Assembly (NCBI GenBank): GCA_936440205.1
Contig: OW387138.1
Coordinates: 31,887,541-31,951,540, forward strand
Direction of reading: 5' to 3'
DNA length: 64,000 nt
Source: Lepidonotus clava
Taxonomy: Eukaryota; Annelida; Polychaeta; Phyllodocida; Polynoidae
A program made the position numbers and the translations under genes. Positions within the stretch are counted from its first letter, which is position 1, and each line of letters starts with the position of its first letter. The notes beneath the pieces are model-generated. The model saw nothing but the letters and a program-made list of their open reading frames with translations, was not told the DNA's origin and searched no databases. This document shows, in pieces, positions 10,030 to 20,380 of this stretch.

Positions 10030-10254
10030 AGGTATATCTCACAGAGGATCCTCCAGGCACAAATAATAAGCCTCGCCCACCAGTGCACCTTTTTAAAGAA
10101 ATGCAACGCTCTGCCTTAACAACTCGTTTACCAGTGGAAGATCTGCGAATTTGAGTATCTCTGCCCTAACGACGTTATACCTTATATCTTAGTTCTTGTG
10201 GAGGTCTAGATGGGGGGGGGGGGGTGTCCCAATGTGGCATGTCGCATAAAGGTA
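10030..10254 (+). repeat. 219-bp tandem array, unit 4
   Basis: This unit matches units 1-3 at 1675-2349 from GGTATATCTCACAGAGGATC to AATGTGGCATGTCGCATAAA, with a long G-run near its end. It resumes the array directly after the TAA duplication of the TIR element. Confidence 0.88.
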
Positions 10255-10590
10255 TAAAATGGAAATGTCGCATGTCAAATTTAAGAAATGTCCATGTTGA
10301 ATGTCACTATGGTTATTATTTGTGGACCTAGTCCACAAATTATGGCCGCCAAGCTAAGAACATTAGCAAAAGTTGATTGTGACATCACCACTGCCCTGTA
10401 TAAAGCATAGGAAAAAATCCTCAGACAGGGCATTTCGTCAACAAATTCGGAGGTAAAGTTTATGCGCCTACAGCCTTAAGAAAAATATTAGTATATGTGA
10501 AAACATCTCTAGTTCTGTACTTGGGTATATTGGAAAGAAATATCAAGTATTAATACGGATTCAGCCTATGTTTCTGAGTTGTATTTTCAT
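10255..10590. other. Dispersed GTCAAATTTAAGAAA motifs, a short palindrome, otherwise unassigned
   Basis: The first 60 bp continue from the tandem array into the GTC(G/A)AATTTAAGAAA motif family. At 10319-10339 there is a near-perfect palindrome, TTTGTGGAC-CTA-GTCCACAAA. The rest holds no recognisable gene. Confidence 0.6.
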
Positions 10591-11050
10591 GGGGAGAGCA
10601 CACCCAGTGGGTATTGTGGTAACATGTGTTATCCATCACTGTCACAGACCGGGGGGGGGAGGGGGACCTGTAACCTGAGTAGGGTGATAATCGTTTTTGC
10701 AGGCACAGGGGGGGGGGGGGGGGGGGGGTTACCCATAACCTGAGTAGGGTGATAATCGTTTTTGCAGGCACGGAGGGGGGGGGGACCCGTAACCTGAGTA
10801 GGGTGATAATCGTTTTTGCAGGCACAGGGGGGGGGGGGGGGGGGGGTTACCCGTAACCTGAGTAGGGTGATAATCGTTTTTGCAGGCACGGAGGGGGGGG
10901 GGGGGGACCTGTAACCTGAGTAGGGTGATAATCGTTTTTGCAGGCACACCCAGTGGGTATTGTGGTAACATGTGTTATCCATCACTGTCACAGACTGGGG
11001 GGGGGGGGGGACCTGTAACCTGAGTAGGGTGATAATCGATATTGCAGGCT
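10591..11050 (+). repeat. G-tract tandem repeats, about six units of 60-70 bp
   Basis: Each unit is a run of 8 to 18 G followed by ACCTGTAACCTGAGTAGG, GTGATAATCGTTTTTGCAGG and CAC. Six units are visible. A larger block, CACCCAGTGGGTATTGTGG through CACTGTCACAGAC, occurs twice (about 10599-10650 and 10945-10995), so the array also grew by a larger duplication. The TTTTTGCAGG inside each unit resembles a splice acceptor. The minus-strand proline-rich open frames are products of the repeat. Confidence 0.9.
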
Positions 11051-11639
11051 GAGGACTGTGGAAAAGAAATAGTACTACCAAAATACTTGAGAAATATTAA
11101 AATCGGGGTCCACAATGGGGAGCATGTATGCAATATATGCTCTCAGGCCTTCTTGTGGTTAAAACTCCCCCGTCATGTTGTTTAGGTTACTTGTCGATTT
11201 TAAGAAACATGTGTCGCTGTGTTAAATTAAGTGGTCCAGACCTATTCAGTGTTTACTTAAGTTTGGACTTTCAATGGTGGTGGCTGTGAACAGAATGATT
11301 GTGTTGATATGTTAAAAATACAGCCAGAATGGAATGTAGTTAGCTCCAAAACAGTGTACCAATTATTAAGGGGGCTTGAGTCCTTATTACAGTACATTTT
11401 ACTAAAATTGAATGTACGGACTTTACCATTTACCCTTTACCATATTTCATAACACAAGTTGATAATATATTGGTACATGAGCAGATGAGTGTACGCACTT
11501 GTTTTTGCGTCCATGGTAGGTAGGGCCATGCCAGGGTAAAGGCTAATTATTTTGAAATTGAAAGATAGGTTCTTATGCGAGTAGCGACATATTTCACTTA
11601 ATAGTTTCTTTTACTATTTCAGACCACACCTTTTACAGT
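11051..11639 (+). promoter_or_regulatory. 5' flank and UTR of SMYD4-like gene A
   Basis: There is no coding sequence. A pyrimidine-rich acceptor ending in AG at 11621-11622 lies 17 bases before the SMYD4-like ATG, so a 5' UTR exon must lie upstream. I could not place it. The GTCGATTTTAAGAAA motif occurs near 11190. Confidence 0.6.
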
Positions 11640-13670
11640 ATGGACGCCACAGCTGGAGCGTTCTGGCAGCAACGGAAAAAAGGATTTGGACACTTTCTTT
11701 TCAAAATACTTGTGCATATTCCAGATATAGACAAATCGATCGCACAATGCACATCTGATATTGAACGGATTTCATTTCTTCGTCAAATAAAGCCAAACGA
11801 TTATTTGTTTGATATGAGTAGTATTCCAAAAGCGAGAAAGTCTTCAACTGTGTCAGAACAAAAGAGGAATGAAGGGAACAAGTATTTCCAAAATAGGCAA
11901 TATGTAGAGGCGTTGTCTGCATATAACGAAAGCATTGCCTATGCCTGTCCACTCTGTCAAGACGAAACTGAGAAGAACAATTTTGCTCTAGCTTTTGCAA
12001 ATCGATCTGCTGTATTGTTCCACATGAAAAAATACGAAGACTGTCTGAGAGACATAGGAGAGGCTATGGAAGCTGTCTACCCTGAAGAGTTGATTTACAA
12101 ACTCTTTGCTCGAAGGGGAAAATGTTATATGGCATTGAACTATACCAAACAAGCAGGTTTTGATCTTTGGGCAGCAAAGGCACTATTGGATAAGGCAGAC
12201 CTGAGCGATGAGAAGAAGCAGAAGCTCATTAAGGAGTATGACAGGGATACTACTTACTGCGATGACAGGGAATTTACTCAAAATGACCAAGAGTTTCAAT
12301 TCAAAAATATAGAGCACAAGCTACCTGAGATGTCCAAAGGACCTAATGCAACACATACGAGCCTGTCATCTGCATGCAAGGTCATCTACACAGAAGACAA
12401 AGGAAGGGGTATAGTTGCGGATCAAGACATCAGGCCTGGTGAGGTGCTCCTGGTTGAAAAGCCCTATGCGTCTGTCTTAAAAACGGAGCAAAACAGCAAG
12501 CGATGTAATTACTGCTTCAAGGAATGCTTTGCTCCAATACCCTGCCTGCAGTGCCCAATTGCACTGTATTGCAACAAGCATTGTCGGAACCAGGCATGGC
12601 AGAGTTACCACCAACATGAATGTGGCTCTCTCAACGTGCAAACAGTAGATGAGGTCTGCTATGCGGGATTCAGAGTTGTCACAACAGCAGGACTGGATGT
12701 CCTCCTCAAGAATCGCAACAAGAATCGAACCCAAAGGGAATCAAGACCTAGAGAAATGGATGGATGCAATAATGAGGGGCAGTACAATTCTGATGATTAT
12801 GCAGCGCCACAGTCCTTTGACACAAATACTCAACAGCATCTTCCTAGACTTATGACTCAACTGACTGTTGCTGCCTACTTTTTATTGAAATGTTTGGCAA
12901 AGTCAGATTTCTTCTCTGCCGTCCCTAGTGAAGAGAGAGAAGATGTTGTGACCTACGTTGGCAGTGAAATCCTGGGCCATATCCAGCGTGCAAAATGCAT
13001 ATCCTTCAGGATAAGTGACAGGGAACATGACGAGTCCGATATTCTGAACGTTCAGATCAGGAAGCTTGGTTCGGGGATTTACCCCACTGTGAGTCTCATA
13101 AACCACTCCTGTTGTCCGACAGTGTACAGAAGCTTCTACAGTAACCACTGTGTGGTTAGGGCCACAAGGACAATACGAAAAGGAGAAGAGGTGTCAATCA
13201 GCTACGGAATAGTCTATGGTGACAATAGTCGATCAGAGAGGCAGCAGTTCTTGAAGGAAGACTACTACTTCCAATGCACATGCACAGCATGTGTTGACGA
13301 GTGGCCAACGATCAATCTAATGGATCCTCTTGCCTCTACCTTCAGATGTGGCAAGTGTCATGAGCCCTTACCGAAGAATCGCACAGGCTCCAGGCCCTGT
13401 CCTGCGTGCAAGGCTGTCCAAAATGTTGACAGAAAAAGAGAAACTTTCAATGCCTCGACAGTGTCATTTTTTAAGGCTTACTCCGCATGCCAAAAAGGCC
13501 GCATTGTGGAGTCCCTGCCGACCTTCCTGAAGCACATGGCTCTCATGGACGACCTCGTGGTGCCCCCTTTTCAGGAGTATTATGAATGTGAGTGGGCGAT
13601 CAAGCACTGTTTTGACTTCATGGAAAACTGGCATACAGAAAAAGCAGGGGAATGCTCTGTAAACGCTTAG
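11640..13670 (+). CDS. SMYD4-like: SMYD4-like TPR-SET-MYND protein, copy A
   Basis: The 676-residue protein is encoded by one uninterrupted exon. TPR-type helices fill about 74-190 (NEGNKYFQNRQYVEAL, LAFANRSAVLFHMKKYEDCL). The SET domain begins near 252 (GRGIVADQDIRPGE). It is split by a complete MYND zinc finger (289-328: CNYC, CLQC, YCNKHC, H-x3-C). It resumes with NHSC at 488-491, GEEVSISYG (515-523) and a post-SET CxCxxC at 546-551. Another CxxC pair follows at 570-590. This order and the N-terminal TPR are typical of SMYD4, which acts as a lysine methyltransferase or a transcription cofactor. Vertebrate SMYD4 is about 800 residues, so this copy is shorter. The acceptor at 11622 supports this start. 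Copy B lies 6.7 kb downstream. Specific target unknown. Confidence 0.92.
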   Translation: MDATAGAFWQQRKKGFGHFLFKILVHIPDIDKSIAQCTSDIERISFLRQIKPNDYLFDMSSIPKARKSSTVSEQKRNEGNKYFQNRQYVEALSAYNESIAYACPLCQDETEKNNFALAFANRSAVLFHMKKYEDCLRDIGEAMEAVYPEELIYKLFARRGKCYMALNYTKQAGFDLWAAKALLDKADLSDEKKQKLIKEYDRDTTYCDDREFTQNDQEFQFKNIEHKLPEMSKGPNATHTSLSSACKVIYTEDKGRGIVADQDIRPGEVLLVEKPYASVLKTEQNSKRCNYCFKECFAPIPCLQCPIALYCNKHCRNQAWQSYHQHECGSLNVQTVDEVCYAGFRVVTTAGLDVLLKNRNKNRTQRESRPREMDGCNNEGQYNSDDYAAPQSFDTNTQQHLPRLMTQLTVAAYFLLKCLAKSDFFSAVPSEEREDVVTYVGSEILGHIQRAKCISFRISDREHDESDILNVQIRKLGSGIYPTVSLINHSCCPTVYRSFYSNHCVVRATRTIRKGEEVSISYGIVYGDNSRSERQQFLKEDYYFQCTCTACVDEWPTINLMDPLASTFRCGKCHEPLPKNRTGSRPCPACKAVQNVDRKRETFNASTVSFFKAYSACQKGRIVESLPTFLKHMALMDDLVVPPFQEYYECEWAIKHCFDFMENWHTEKAGECSVNA

Positions 13671-14290
13671 TCCGTGTTCTTATTGCCAGGACCTAACCGA
13701 GTGACTTTGTTGTGAGTCTGAGGTGACCAGCAGTAGGCCCATTAGGACCCTAGATTAGTTACAAATCTATCCTAAGTATAAAATATACAAACAGTAAAAG
13801 CTCCGAAGCTTTTAAGAACTGTGTACTTATTTTTCACATCAAAAAGCGCAGAAACTTAGTTTGAATACTTATAAAGACTTGAACCATGCCGAACTATGCA
13901 TGTATGTGTTTTCTCAGTCAGGTCAACTTATTTGTTTGGTCCTAAAGTAAAATAATTTTGTTGGTGTAACATTTCATATAAACATGTTTATCTTAGATTA
14001 TTCTAGTCTCATGGTAACAGGTTATCTGATTGTTCAATGCAATACGGCGAAAATGAAAAGTAGCTAACAATGTTAGACCAGCTTAAACGTAGTGCTGCAG
14101 CTTACACATAAAAAGTGTTAGACCTTCACGGTGAGATCATTCAACAGTTAAATTAAAATCCCGTGCCTTGGCAAAATGTATGCAGAATGGTAAGTTGAAT
14201 TGGCCCCTTTTTTTTCCACGCAACGCACTTCATGCTATATTGCACTTTAATTTTCATCTATTCGTGCAAAGCCTTTTGTAAATAAAAATT
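13671..14290 (+). other. Probable 3' UTR of SMYD4-like gene A with poly(A) signal
   Basis: AT-rich non-coding sequence follows the stop. AATAAA at 14281-14286 (context TTTTGTAAATAAAAATTGC) is the best poly(A) signal, about 610 bp after the stop. The sequence changes to transposon-like DNA shortly after it. Confidence 0.5.
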
Positions 14291-14387
14291 GCAACATCAA
14301 ACTGTGTATTGAAAGAAATTCTTAATCTGATCATTTTTCATTTGTTACATATTACTTTTGTTTTTTCCTTTTGAAAAGCACATCATT

Positions 14388-15395
14388 TTTGTTTTGGCAG
14401 GGTAATACAAGTGTGGACTATAGTACCTTTGAAAGCCCTGCCAAAACAAAGGTATAGGTCTGTTTTTGAATTGGGTCCATTGTAGTAGGGCGGCAGACCA
14501 TGTAATTGTTTAATTGGTGTGCCCTCTCTGACCCCTAGCGGTGGTGGTCTGTGGGGCCTCCACTCAAGTCTCTTCTCATTGGTCACTGGTGGTAGAGGTA
14601 GGAGGGACAAATATCAGTGATTGACATCCACTGCCCATGGGTCCTATATATAGGGGTATATCCAATTTGAGAGACTGGAAAGCCCAGGTTGCCCTGAAAA
14701 CAATATTAATTTGTTGTTTCCAATAAATGTACTCATGTAGTTATATCTGACATACACTTAAAGTATACATTTTCAAACTATTTGTATTGATAAGCATTTG
14801 ATTTATCATTACTTAATTATGTAACATATTTTCATTTCAAATTGATTTTAATTTCAATTTTAGTAAGGGCAAACAAAGAAACAGAAAATGAAATATCCTT
14901 TGGCCTTGACTGGCTCCCCTCTCACCCTCCACCTCCCCTTCCCCTTCCCCCACCCCACCTTCCACCACCCTATAGTGGACCACAGAACTGTATGGGAGGG
15001 GTGCCAAGGTGGAGGGTTGGGGGGGGGGGGTTGAGGCAGTGACCAGTCCGTGAGTTTGTTTGGCCTGCGCCGGTGCACGCCGCCATCCCATAATTACCTT
15101 ATGTACCAAATTGCAATGCATTGTGGGATAGCGGTGTGCGCCGGCGCACCCGGTCGAACTGACCATGTGAGTGTGGCCATGGCAGGTGAGTCAGGGGTGA
15201 GCGGAGGGGGTGTCAATATACAACCACCACTACCAGTGACAACTACACACCACTCCCACAGTGGGGAGGGGAGGGTGGGGGGTAGTGGGGGAGGGGGGTC
15301 CTTATGTTGCATGTTGAATTTACTGGGACCCTGGATTTTATTGTTAGAAAATCTTTCCCTCATGGGGTTAGTGTTTGAAGAGTCCCTGCCAAAAC
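14388..15395. mobile_element. TIR-bounded segment with TTTTGGCAGGG ends
   Basis: TTTTGGCAGGG at 14392-14402 is matched in inverse by CCCTGCCAAAA at 15384-15394. A closer inverted copy at 14436-14450 forms a perfect 15-bp stem with 14388-14402. So either a small hairpin element sits at the left edge, or a larger one-kb non-autonomous transposon has a repeated terminus. Inside are very G- and C-rich stretches and the hairpin at 15066-15148. No transposase is seen and the family is unassigned. Confidence 0.5.
15066..15148. repeat. 25-bp-arm hairpin around a CATTGTGGGAT-type core
   Basis: The left arm TGCGCCGGTGCACGCCGCCA (continuing TCCCA) pairs with the right arm TGGGATAGCGGTGTGCGCCG (continuing GCGCA), with a few mismatches and a 33-bp loop. 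It is probably a tiny MITE or the palindromic core of one. Confidence 0.65.
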
Positions 15396-15544
15396 ATAGG
15401 CCGGTCTCCGGCCGAAATCTTTAGATGTCTAGTGGTGAAAAAGGTGAGGAAACTGAAAACACATTTATTATATAGTGGGAAGCAGGTTGTTAAAAGTTTT
15501 GTCTGTAGAATTTATATTGGAAGTAGACCCTTCAGATCGACACG

Positions 15545-15740
15545 CAGCATGGCCATTTCTTAAAGTCGACATATGACATGAAGCTTAGTGACACGAAGAA
15601 AATAATAAACCACATGACATAGGGTATTTCTTAAATTCGACATGTGACATGGAATGTTCTTAAAATCGACATGGAAATCCAAAATATAATGACAGGCGAC
15701 ATGGCCATTTCTTAAATTCGACATGCGACATAGGGACCGA
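15545..15740 (-). repeat. GTCGAATTTAAGAAA-type repeats, opposite orientation
   Basis: At least four imperfect units (CATGGCCATTTCTTAAA, then GTCGACAT) lie in tandem. They are the reverse complement of the motif at 531-830. Confidence 0.75.
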
Positions 15741-16029
15741 ATGCCCACAGCCCCTTTATGATTAGATAAAGCTCTGCTCTTACAAAACGAATCTTCTGTG
15801 AACCAATCATGGTGCGACAGGTCGTTACTACAATCTGGGTTAATCAATGAAATAAAATCTATTTATCTTTGATATTGTGATAAGTCTTTATTCTCTGCAG
15901 TATCTCTTTTTGTGTAGTTTTTGTAATGGTCTCAAACAGCGAGATTTATTGGTGCTTTATACCCAAAATTGATGAGTCAAGGTATTTATTCTCAATTTAA
16001 TTGTGCCAACCACGGATAGGCAATTTCTT
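15741..16029. other. No recognisable feature
   Basis: AT-rich sequence without coding signal or repeat structure that I could recognise. Confidence 0.4.
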
Positions 16030-16915
16030 AAGTTATACCGGTACCTGCAGGTTACCCTAGATCAGGATGCATGCTGCGAAATGTGTTGATAAGTTACAAG
16101 GCTTAACTAAAGAAATTTACTGTAGGCTAATCATGGGATAATTTGTGCTTCATAGTGATTGAAAAATAACATTTATGATTTTTCCATTTCATATCAGTAT
16201 TATATTCACTATTTCTCTAAATGGTTTGAAAATTCATTCATTACAGATTTTTTGTAGCAAATATTTTATATATATTTTTTAAAAATATTTTTCTCTTTTT
16301 ATGTTTTTGCTGCGGTGGCGTTTTGAATGATATCAGATTAAGAGCAACGCCAACGAAGCCTTACTGTCGGAGGTTTTTCATTGTGTTTAGTCAGTGAGCC
16401 ATGTAATTGAACAGGTGGTTGTGAATAGAAATGTAATGGGCCATGAAATCTGCTCTTGAAGTAGGAGGGGCAATTAGTAGTAGTTAGGGATCGGGTCGGG
16501 GTGGGCACCGGTGGGGGGGCAGTGTTCCCATTGGTCCCAATGGCCGGTCAATCAGCCCCTTTAGCCACGCCCCCCCCCCCTCCTTCCCCCTTCATGGTCC
16601 GCCACACCACTGCCGGGATCAGCCACAGTGGTTGCCGTGAGCCCCACAGTGACCCGAGTGGTGGCGGTGGCAGGGGGAGGGGGTCTCACTCTTTTGCTTC
16701 CTCTACTCGGCGAGATCTTGCTCCAGTCTGAGTGGTCCAGTCTGAGTGTGTGTGTGTGTGTGTTGGGAGGGGGGGGGGGGGGGAGTGAGTGCCACCGCAG
16801 ATACCGGACCCCAGGGAAGGGGTCCGGACAGTCGGGGACTTCTTGTTTGTGTTTTTGTCGACAAAATCAGTCGAACTTAACCTGCAGGTGCCTAAAATAC
16901 CGAAATCGGGTATCT
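16030..16915. mobile_element. ACCTGCAGGTTA-ended TIR element, long copy
   Basis: The left end has ACCTGCAGGTTACCCTAG followed by ATGCATGCTGCGAAATG and GTTGATAAGTTAC. The right end has GACAAAATCAGTCGAACTT followed by AACCTGCAGGTG and AAATACCG. Both ends match the 52887-53217 element. This copy is about 890 bp because a G/C-rich, (GT)n- and poly(G)-bearing block (about 16440-16800) lies inside, probably a later insertion. No coding function is seen. Confidence 0.6.
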
Positions 16916-17359
16916 GTGGTAGGTAGAATTAAAACACTTAGGTAATATTTTATCCAAGAATTCAAGTATGTGATATTCAGTTCCTGAGCATAGCGCTCTT
17001 TTAGGATATTTGTATTAGTGGAGTTTGATGAGGTAATTTCTTTTTGAGAAATCGTTACAGGGCGAATAAAATTAAAGTACTGAATTGGTTTGAAGCACCG
17101 CTGAGGCTTATCTATGAAATCTGGAGCCCGCTTGAAATATCAAAATAAAATTTTCGTAAATTTTATATTTCAGGTTTTAAAAAGAACCAGTTGACCAGTT
17201 GTCTTGAATTTAGGTCTCTTAGTAGTAGCAGTAACCTTTATTGGCATTTGAGAAAGCAGAAGTTACACCAGACTTGTATGTCAAATATCCAGAGTGAAGC
17301 CATGTATCTACAAATACTTAAATAATTAAGAAAACCCATCCAGGGACCAGGGGGCTGGC
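16916..17359. other. No recognisable gene
   Basis: AT-rich sequence between two transposon relics. I see no coding signal or repeat boundary here. Confidence 0.4.
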
Positions 17360-17537
17360 CTGAGGGGCGGATCCAGAAATTGCTAGAGCCCCCCCCCCCC
17401 CCCCCCCCCCCCCACACACACACACAAACATGAATGTACGGGGGGAGTGGGGCCCATCAAACATGATTTAACAATAACATGGGAGGAGGGGTCGAGGGGT
17501 CGAGGCCCGTCCCCCCCCCGCTGGATCCGCCCCTGCG
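17360..17537. mobile_element. GGGGCGGATCCAG-ended MITE, copy 1
   Basis: The ends AGGGGCGGATCCAG-like and CTGGATCCGCCCC are inverted repeats. The interior has a long C-run, a short (CA)n, ATGAATGTACGGGG, and ACATGATTTAACA. The same interior order recurs at 33693-33831. Partial relatives with the GGGGCGGATCC end lie near 25766-25860 and 18255-18360. Confidence 0.8.
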
Positions 17538-18814
17538 GGACCCTCCAGTCGCCACGGGATTTGGAAACACGTCAGCAACGTACATCAGGTGACCATCCGA
17601 TCCTTGGGGATTGCCGCGAGTTTCGGTTTCAGTTGCTGTCTCCATGACTTCGATCAGAAAGAATGGACACTCCGGGACCTGCCTATCAAATGTTGCACCA
17701 CCTGAGCAGCAGGGGAGCTGAGTGGTATTAAGTTTATATGACTAAACAGTCAAGAGGCACCGTTCACTGAACTTGGGGCATACTGCCAATAACCAGGAGG
17801 TGTCCACCAGAAACGACCATACTCTGGTCACAGTCCCTCTGGTCAATCACATGAGCACAAATTAAGGTGAAGTGAACAGTCTCTAAGACTCTAAGGTCCC
17901 TGCAGTGGACACCCGTCAGCCCCACTGACCCCACCTCTCCGTCTACCGGTTCTACGACCAGTGACGCCAACATTTTGTCAGGACTACAGAGCCTTAGAGG
18001 TATGTTGGTTAACGACTAACTAGATATGAAAATATTCGGGGAGCAGTGGATCTGCAAAGATATAAGTGGGGCCCTATTCCTGGCGACCTTAGTCCTATAT
18101 ATATATATATAGGCCTATGCGGTATGCCGCCCATGGAAACGTGCCGATGGTATGCATCATTGTTCTTTATCACCGCCCGAGTCTAACAGCATCAGGCGCA
18201 GAGTGTGTGCGCCCTTACTTCTTTTGGTTAAATATTGATTTTATAAATGTAAAATATTCAGGTCTGGAGGGTCCGGCAGAAAATCTTACAACAGCGCCCC
18301 CCCCCCCCCCAATCCGGAATTATCCCACACCTTTTGAAAACCTCTGGATCCGCCCGGCCCTCTCCCTGATGCTCATAAATGGTCAACTTTTCTTACTCAT
18401 TACTGATAATCCGGGCTGATAATGATTAGAATAACAGTAGCGCACCTGGAATTCCAAATATAAAAACAGGCGGGAGGCGCTATCGAAAAAATCCTTCGTG
18501 ACCTTTTGGTCGGATTGTAAGTTAAAAATGCGAACTTTGTCCTCTTGTGACTTGCTCTAACATTGAGCAGTGCGGCCATTTCTTAATAAATGCGATAAGG
18601 TATTAGTTCACATGACTGCCTACCTCAGTTGAACGTGACTTGTTACTTATTATGTCAGTTACTGCTGTTAGGGTCAATTTTGTGGTTAAATCAAATTTTA
18701 TGAAATAAGGCAAAAGAAAAAGGTTGTGATCATGTTTCCCGACCGACCCTTTTTTTTTAGCCCCTACGATTAAGTTTTTTTCAGAGAAAATGTTTGGGAC
18801 AACCATCTAAAATT
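17538..18814. other. Intergenic DNA with a partial MITE, no gene seen
   Basis: A fragment at about 18255-18360 carries a C-run and ends with CTGGATCCGCCCGG, so it is a diverged relative of the GGGGCGGATCC MITEs. A TATATATATATA stretch lies near 18097-18110. No coding signal was recognised. Confidence 0.5.
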
Positions 18815-19258
18815 CCCGGGGGGGGGGGGGGGGCACTCACTCTTTAAAGGTAGGTACCAACTGCGAAACTACAGCCCCCCCCTTTTGGGGGATGGGACTA
18901 CTCTGACAGCCCCCCTTTTTAGGCTATGTCAGGGACAGCCCCCCTTTTTGGGATGGAATACTCTGACAGCCCCCCTTTTTCAGGCTATGTCAGGGATGGC
19001 CCCTCCAAAAAAGCATTTGGATGACAAATTCTGTGGCCATTTTTTTTATTTTGGAACTCAATAATTTGTTTAGGAAGCATTATGAAGTTACTGAATGGCA
19101 TGCAATAACCTGTTAATATAGTATAATTTATAATACATCATTGATAGCCCCCCTTTTTTAGCCAAATTGGCGGTTGACAGCTACAGCCCCCGGAGGTTCC
19201 GACCGCAGTTGGTACCCATTTGCGGACCGAGTGCCCCCCCCCCCCCCCCCCCCCCGGG
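18815..19258. mobile_element. 444-bp TIR element with poly(G)/poly(C) ends and 8-bp target duplication
   Basis: The element starts CCCGGGGGG and ends CCCCCCGGG, with long G and C runs as outermost TIRs. Further in, GGTACCAACTGCG at the left matches CGCAGTTGGTACC at the right. It is flanked by perfect 8-bp duplications CTAAAATT at 18807-18814 and 19259-19266. The interior has several CAGCCCCCCTTTTT repeats. An 8-bp duplication points to a hAT-like non-autonomous element; the family is inferred. Confidence 0.85.
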
Positions 19259-19266
19259 CTAAAATT

Positions 19267-20377
19267 GAGCGATTGAACATTAAATGGCTTATACAATATC
19301 AAAATGTGTATTGCAGACGCTAAAAAACACAGTAGAAGGCACATCTAGGGAGTTAATGTGTGATACAATCTGAGCGAATCATAGCGGTCGGAAATACAAA
19401 TTTAATTTTTGTTTATCTCGACCTACCGACCTAAACGCCAAAATTTTGTTTTTGTTTGGGTCTAAGGCGTTGGCGGGATAGAGTCTTGAACACTCCTTAC
19501 ACCTCCTGGGCTGCGGCTGGCTGCCATCAGTGTTACTGTAGAGATGGATAAGCCTGGAACAAACAGCAGTGGATAATCCCCTTATCAGTATGTCCGAAGA
19601 ATGTAAATGAGCTATTGAAATGGCACTGAATTCACACTCCATCTCATTAAAATATTTCGGACATACTGATCTACCTCTGCCAGCCACTGTATTCCAACTG
19701 ATTTCCACTGAATTACCAGTAAAATGCTACTGCAAGCTCACACCGATTCTCTACTCAGTACACACTACATTCCCACTGCGTTTTGGACATGGTATGGTGT
19801 CAACCTGTATAACCTAAGATAAACCCACATTCACTTTCTGCCTGGAAGGGCCTCAGGCAAGTCAGAATTAGGGGCGTATTATCAACAAGCATATATATTA
19901 TTGGATTATTGATATCATCAAAATCATAGACATAACCGCTTTTACTTGAGCAGTTTTACCAAGATCCCATCACCTGTCGAATTGAAGGTAAAGTTGTATA
20001 AACTCACACATCAATGTGCTGCCACATACACCCCCACGAGTCTGCGCAGTGGACCCTCCCATTAACGCCTTAGCCCTAGCATTTTAGCCTAGGCCCATTG
20101 TTACCTGTACCCAATTCATTGGTTCATGCTATACCACTAGCAGGGCGCCACACTCATGAAAAACGTTTATAGAAAAAAAAAAGGGGGGGGGGGGCGGGCG
20201 GGCGGGGGTGGATCTAATGTATTATGATATATATAATTTTCCGCCAAACCCTCCGGGTTCGAGAATTTTACATTAAAAAAAATCAATTTTAACCAAAAAT
20301 ATCCACAAAAAAAGCATCGGCGCCTCATGCTCCCCCACCCCCCAATAAATCCGCTAATTTCTAAAATCTAATTTCAG
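19267..20377 (+). promoter_or_regulatory. Upstream region of SMYD4-like gene B, ending in a splice acceptor
   Basis: There is no recognisable coding sequence. A poly(A)-poly(G) tract and GGGC repeats lie near 20168-20210. A splice acceptor (CTAATTTCAG) ends at 20377, three bases before the ATG, so the upstream 5' UTR exon is somewhere in this stretch. It was not placed. Confidence 0.55.
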
Positions 20378-20380
20378 ATC

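Noticed and set aside
10591-11050. Possible CRISPR-like array
   Set aside because: The units have no unique spacers; the variable part is only G-run length, and the genome is eukaryotic.
10550-11081. Proline-rich minus-strand frames
   Set aside because: They are translations of the G-tract array; frame and length depend on homopolymer length.
14837-15424. Several overlapping frames rich in Pro, Gly and Ser
   Set aside because: They follow G/C-rich low-complexity DNA in a TIR segment on both strands.
19379-19708. A 109-codon minus-strand frame
   Set aside because: No recognisable family, no neighbouring exon, and an equally long frame exists on the other strand.
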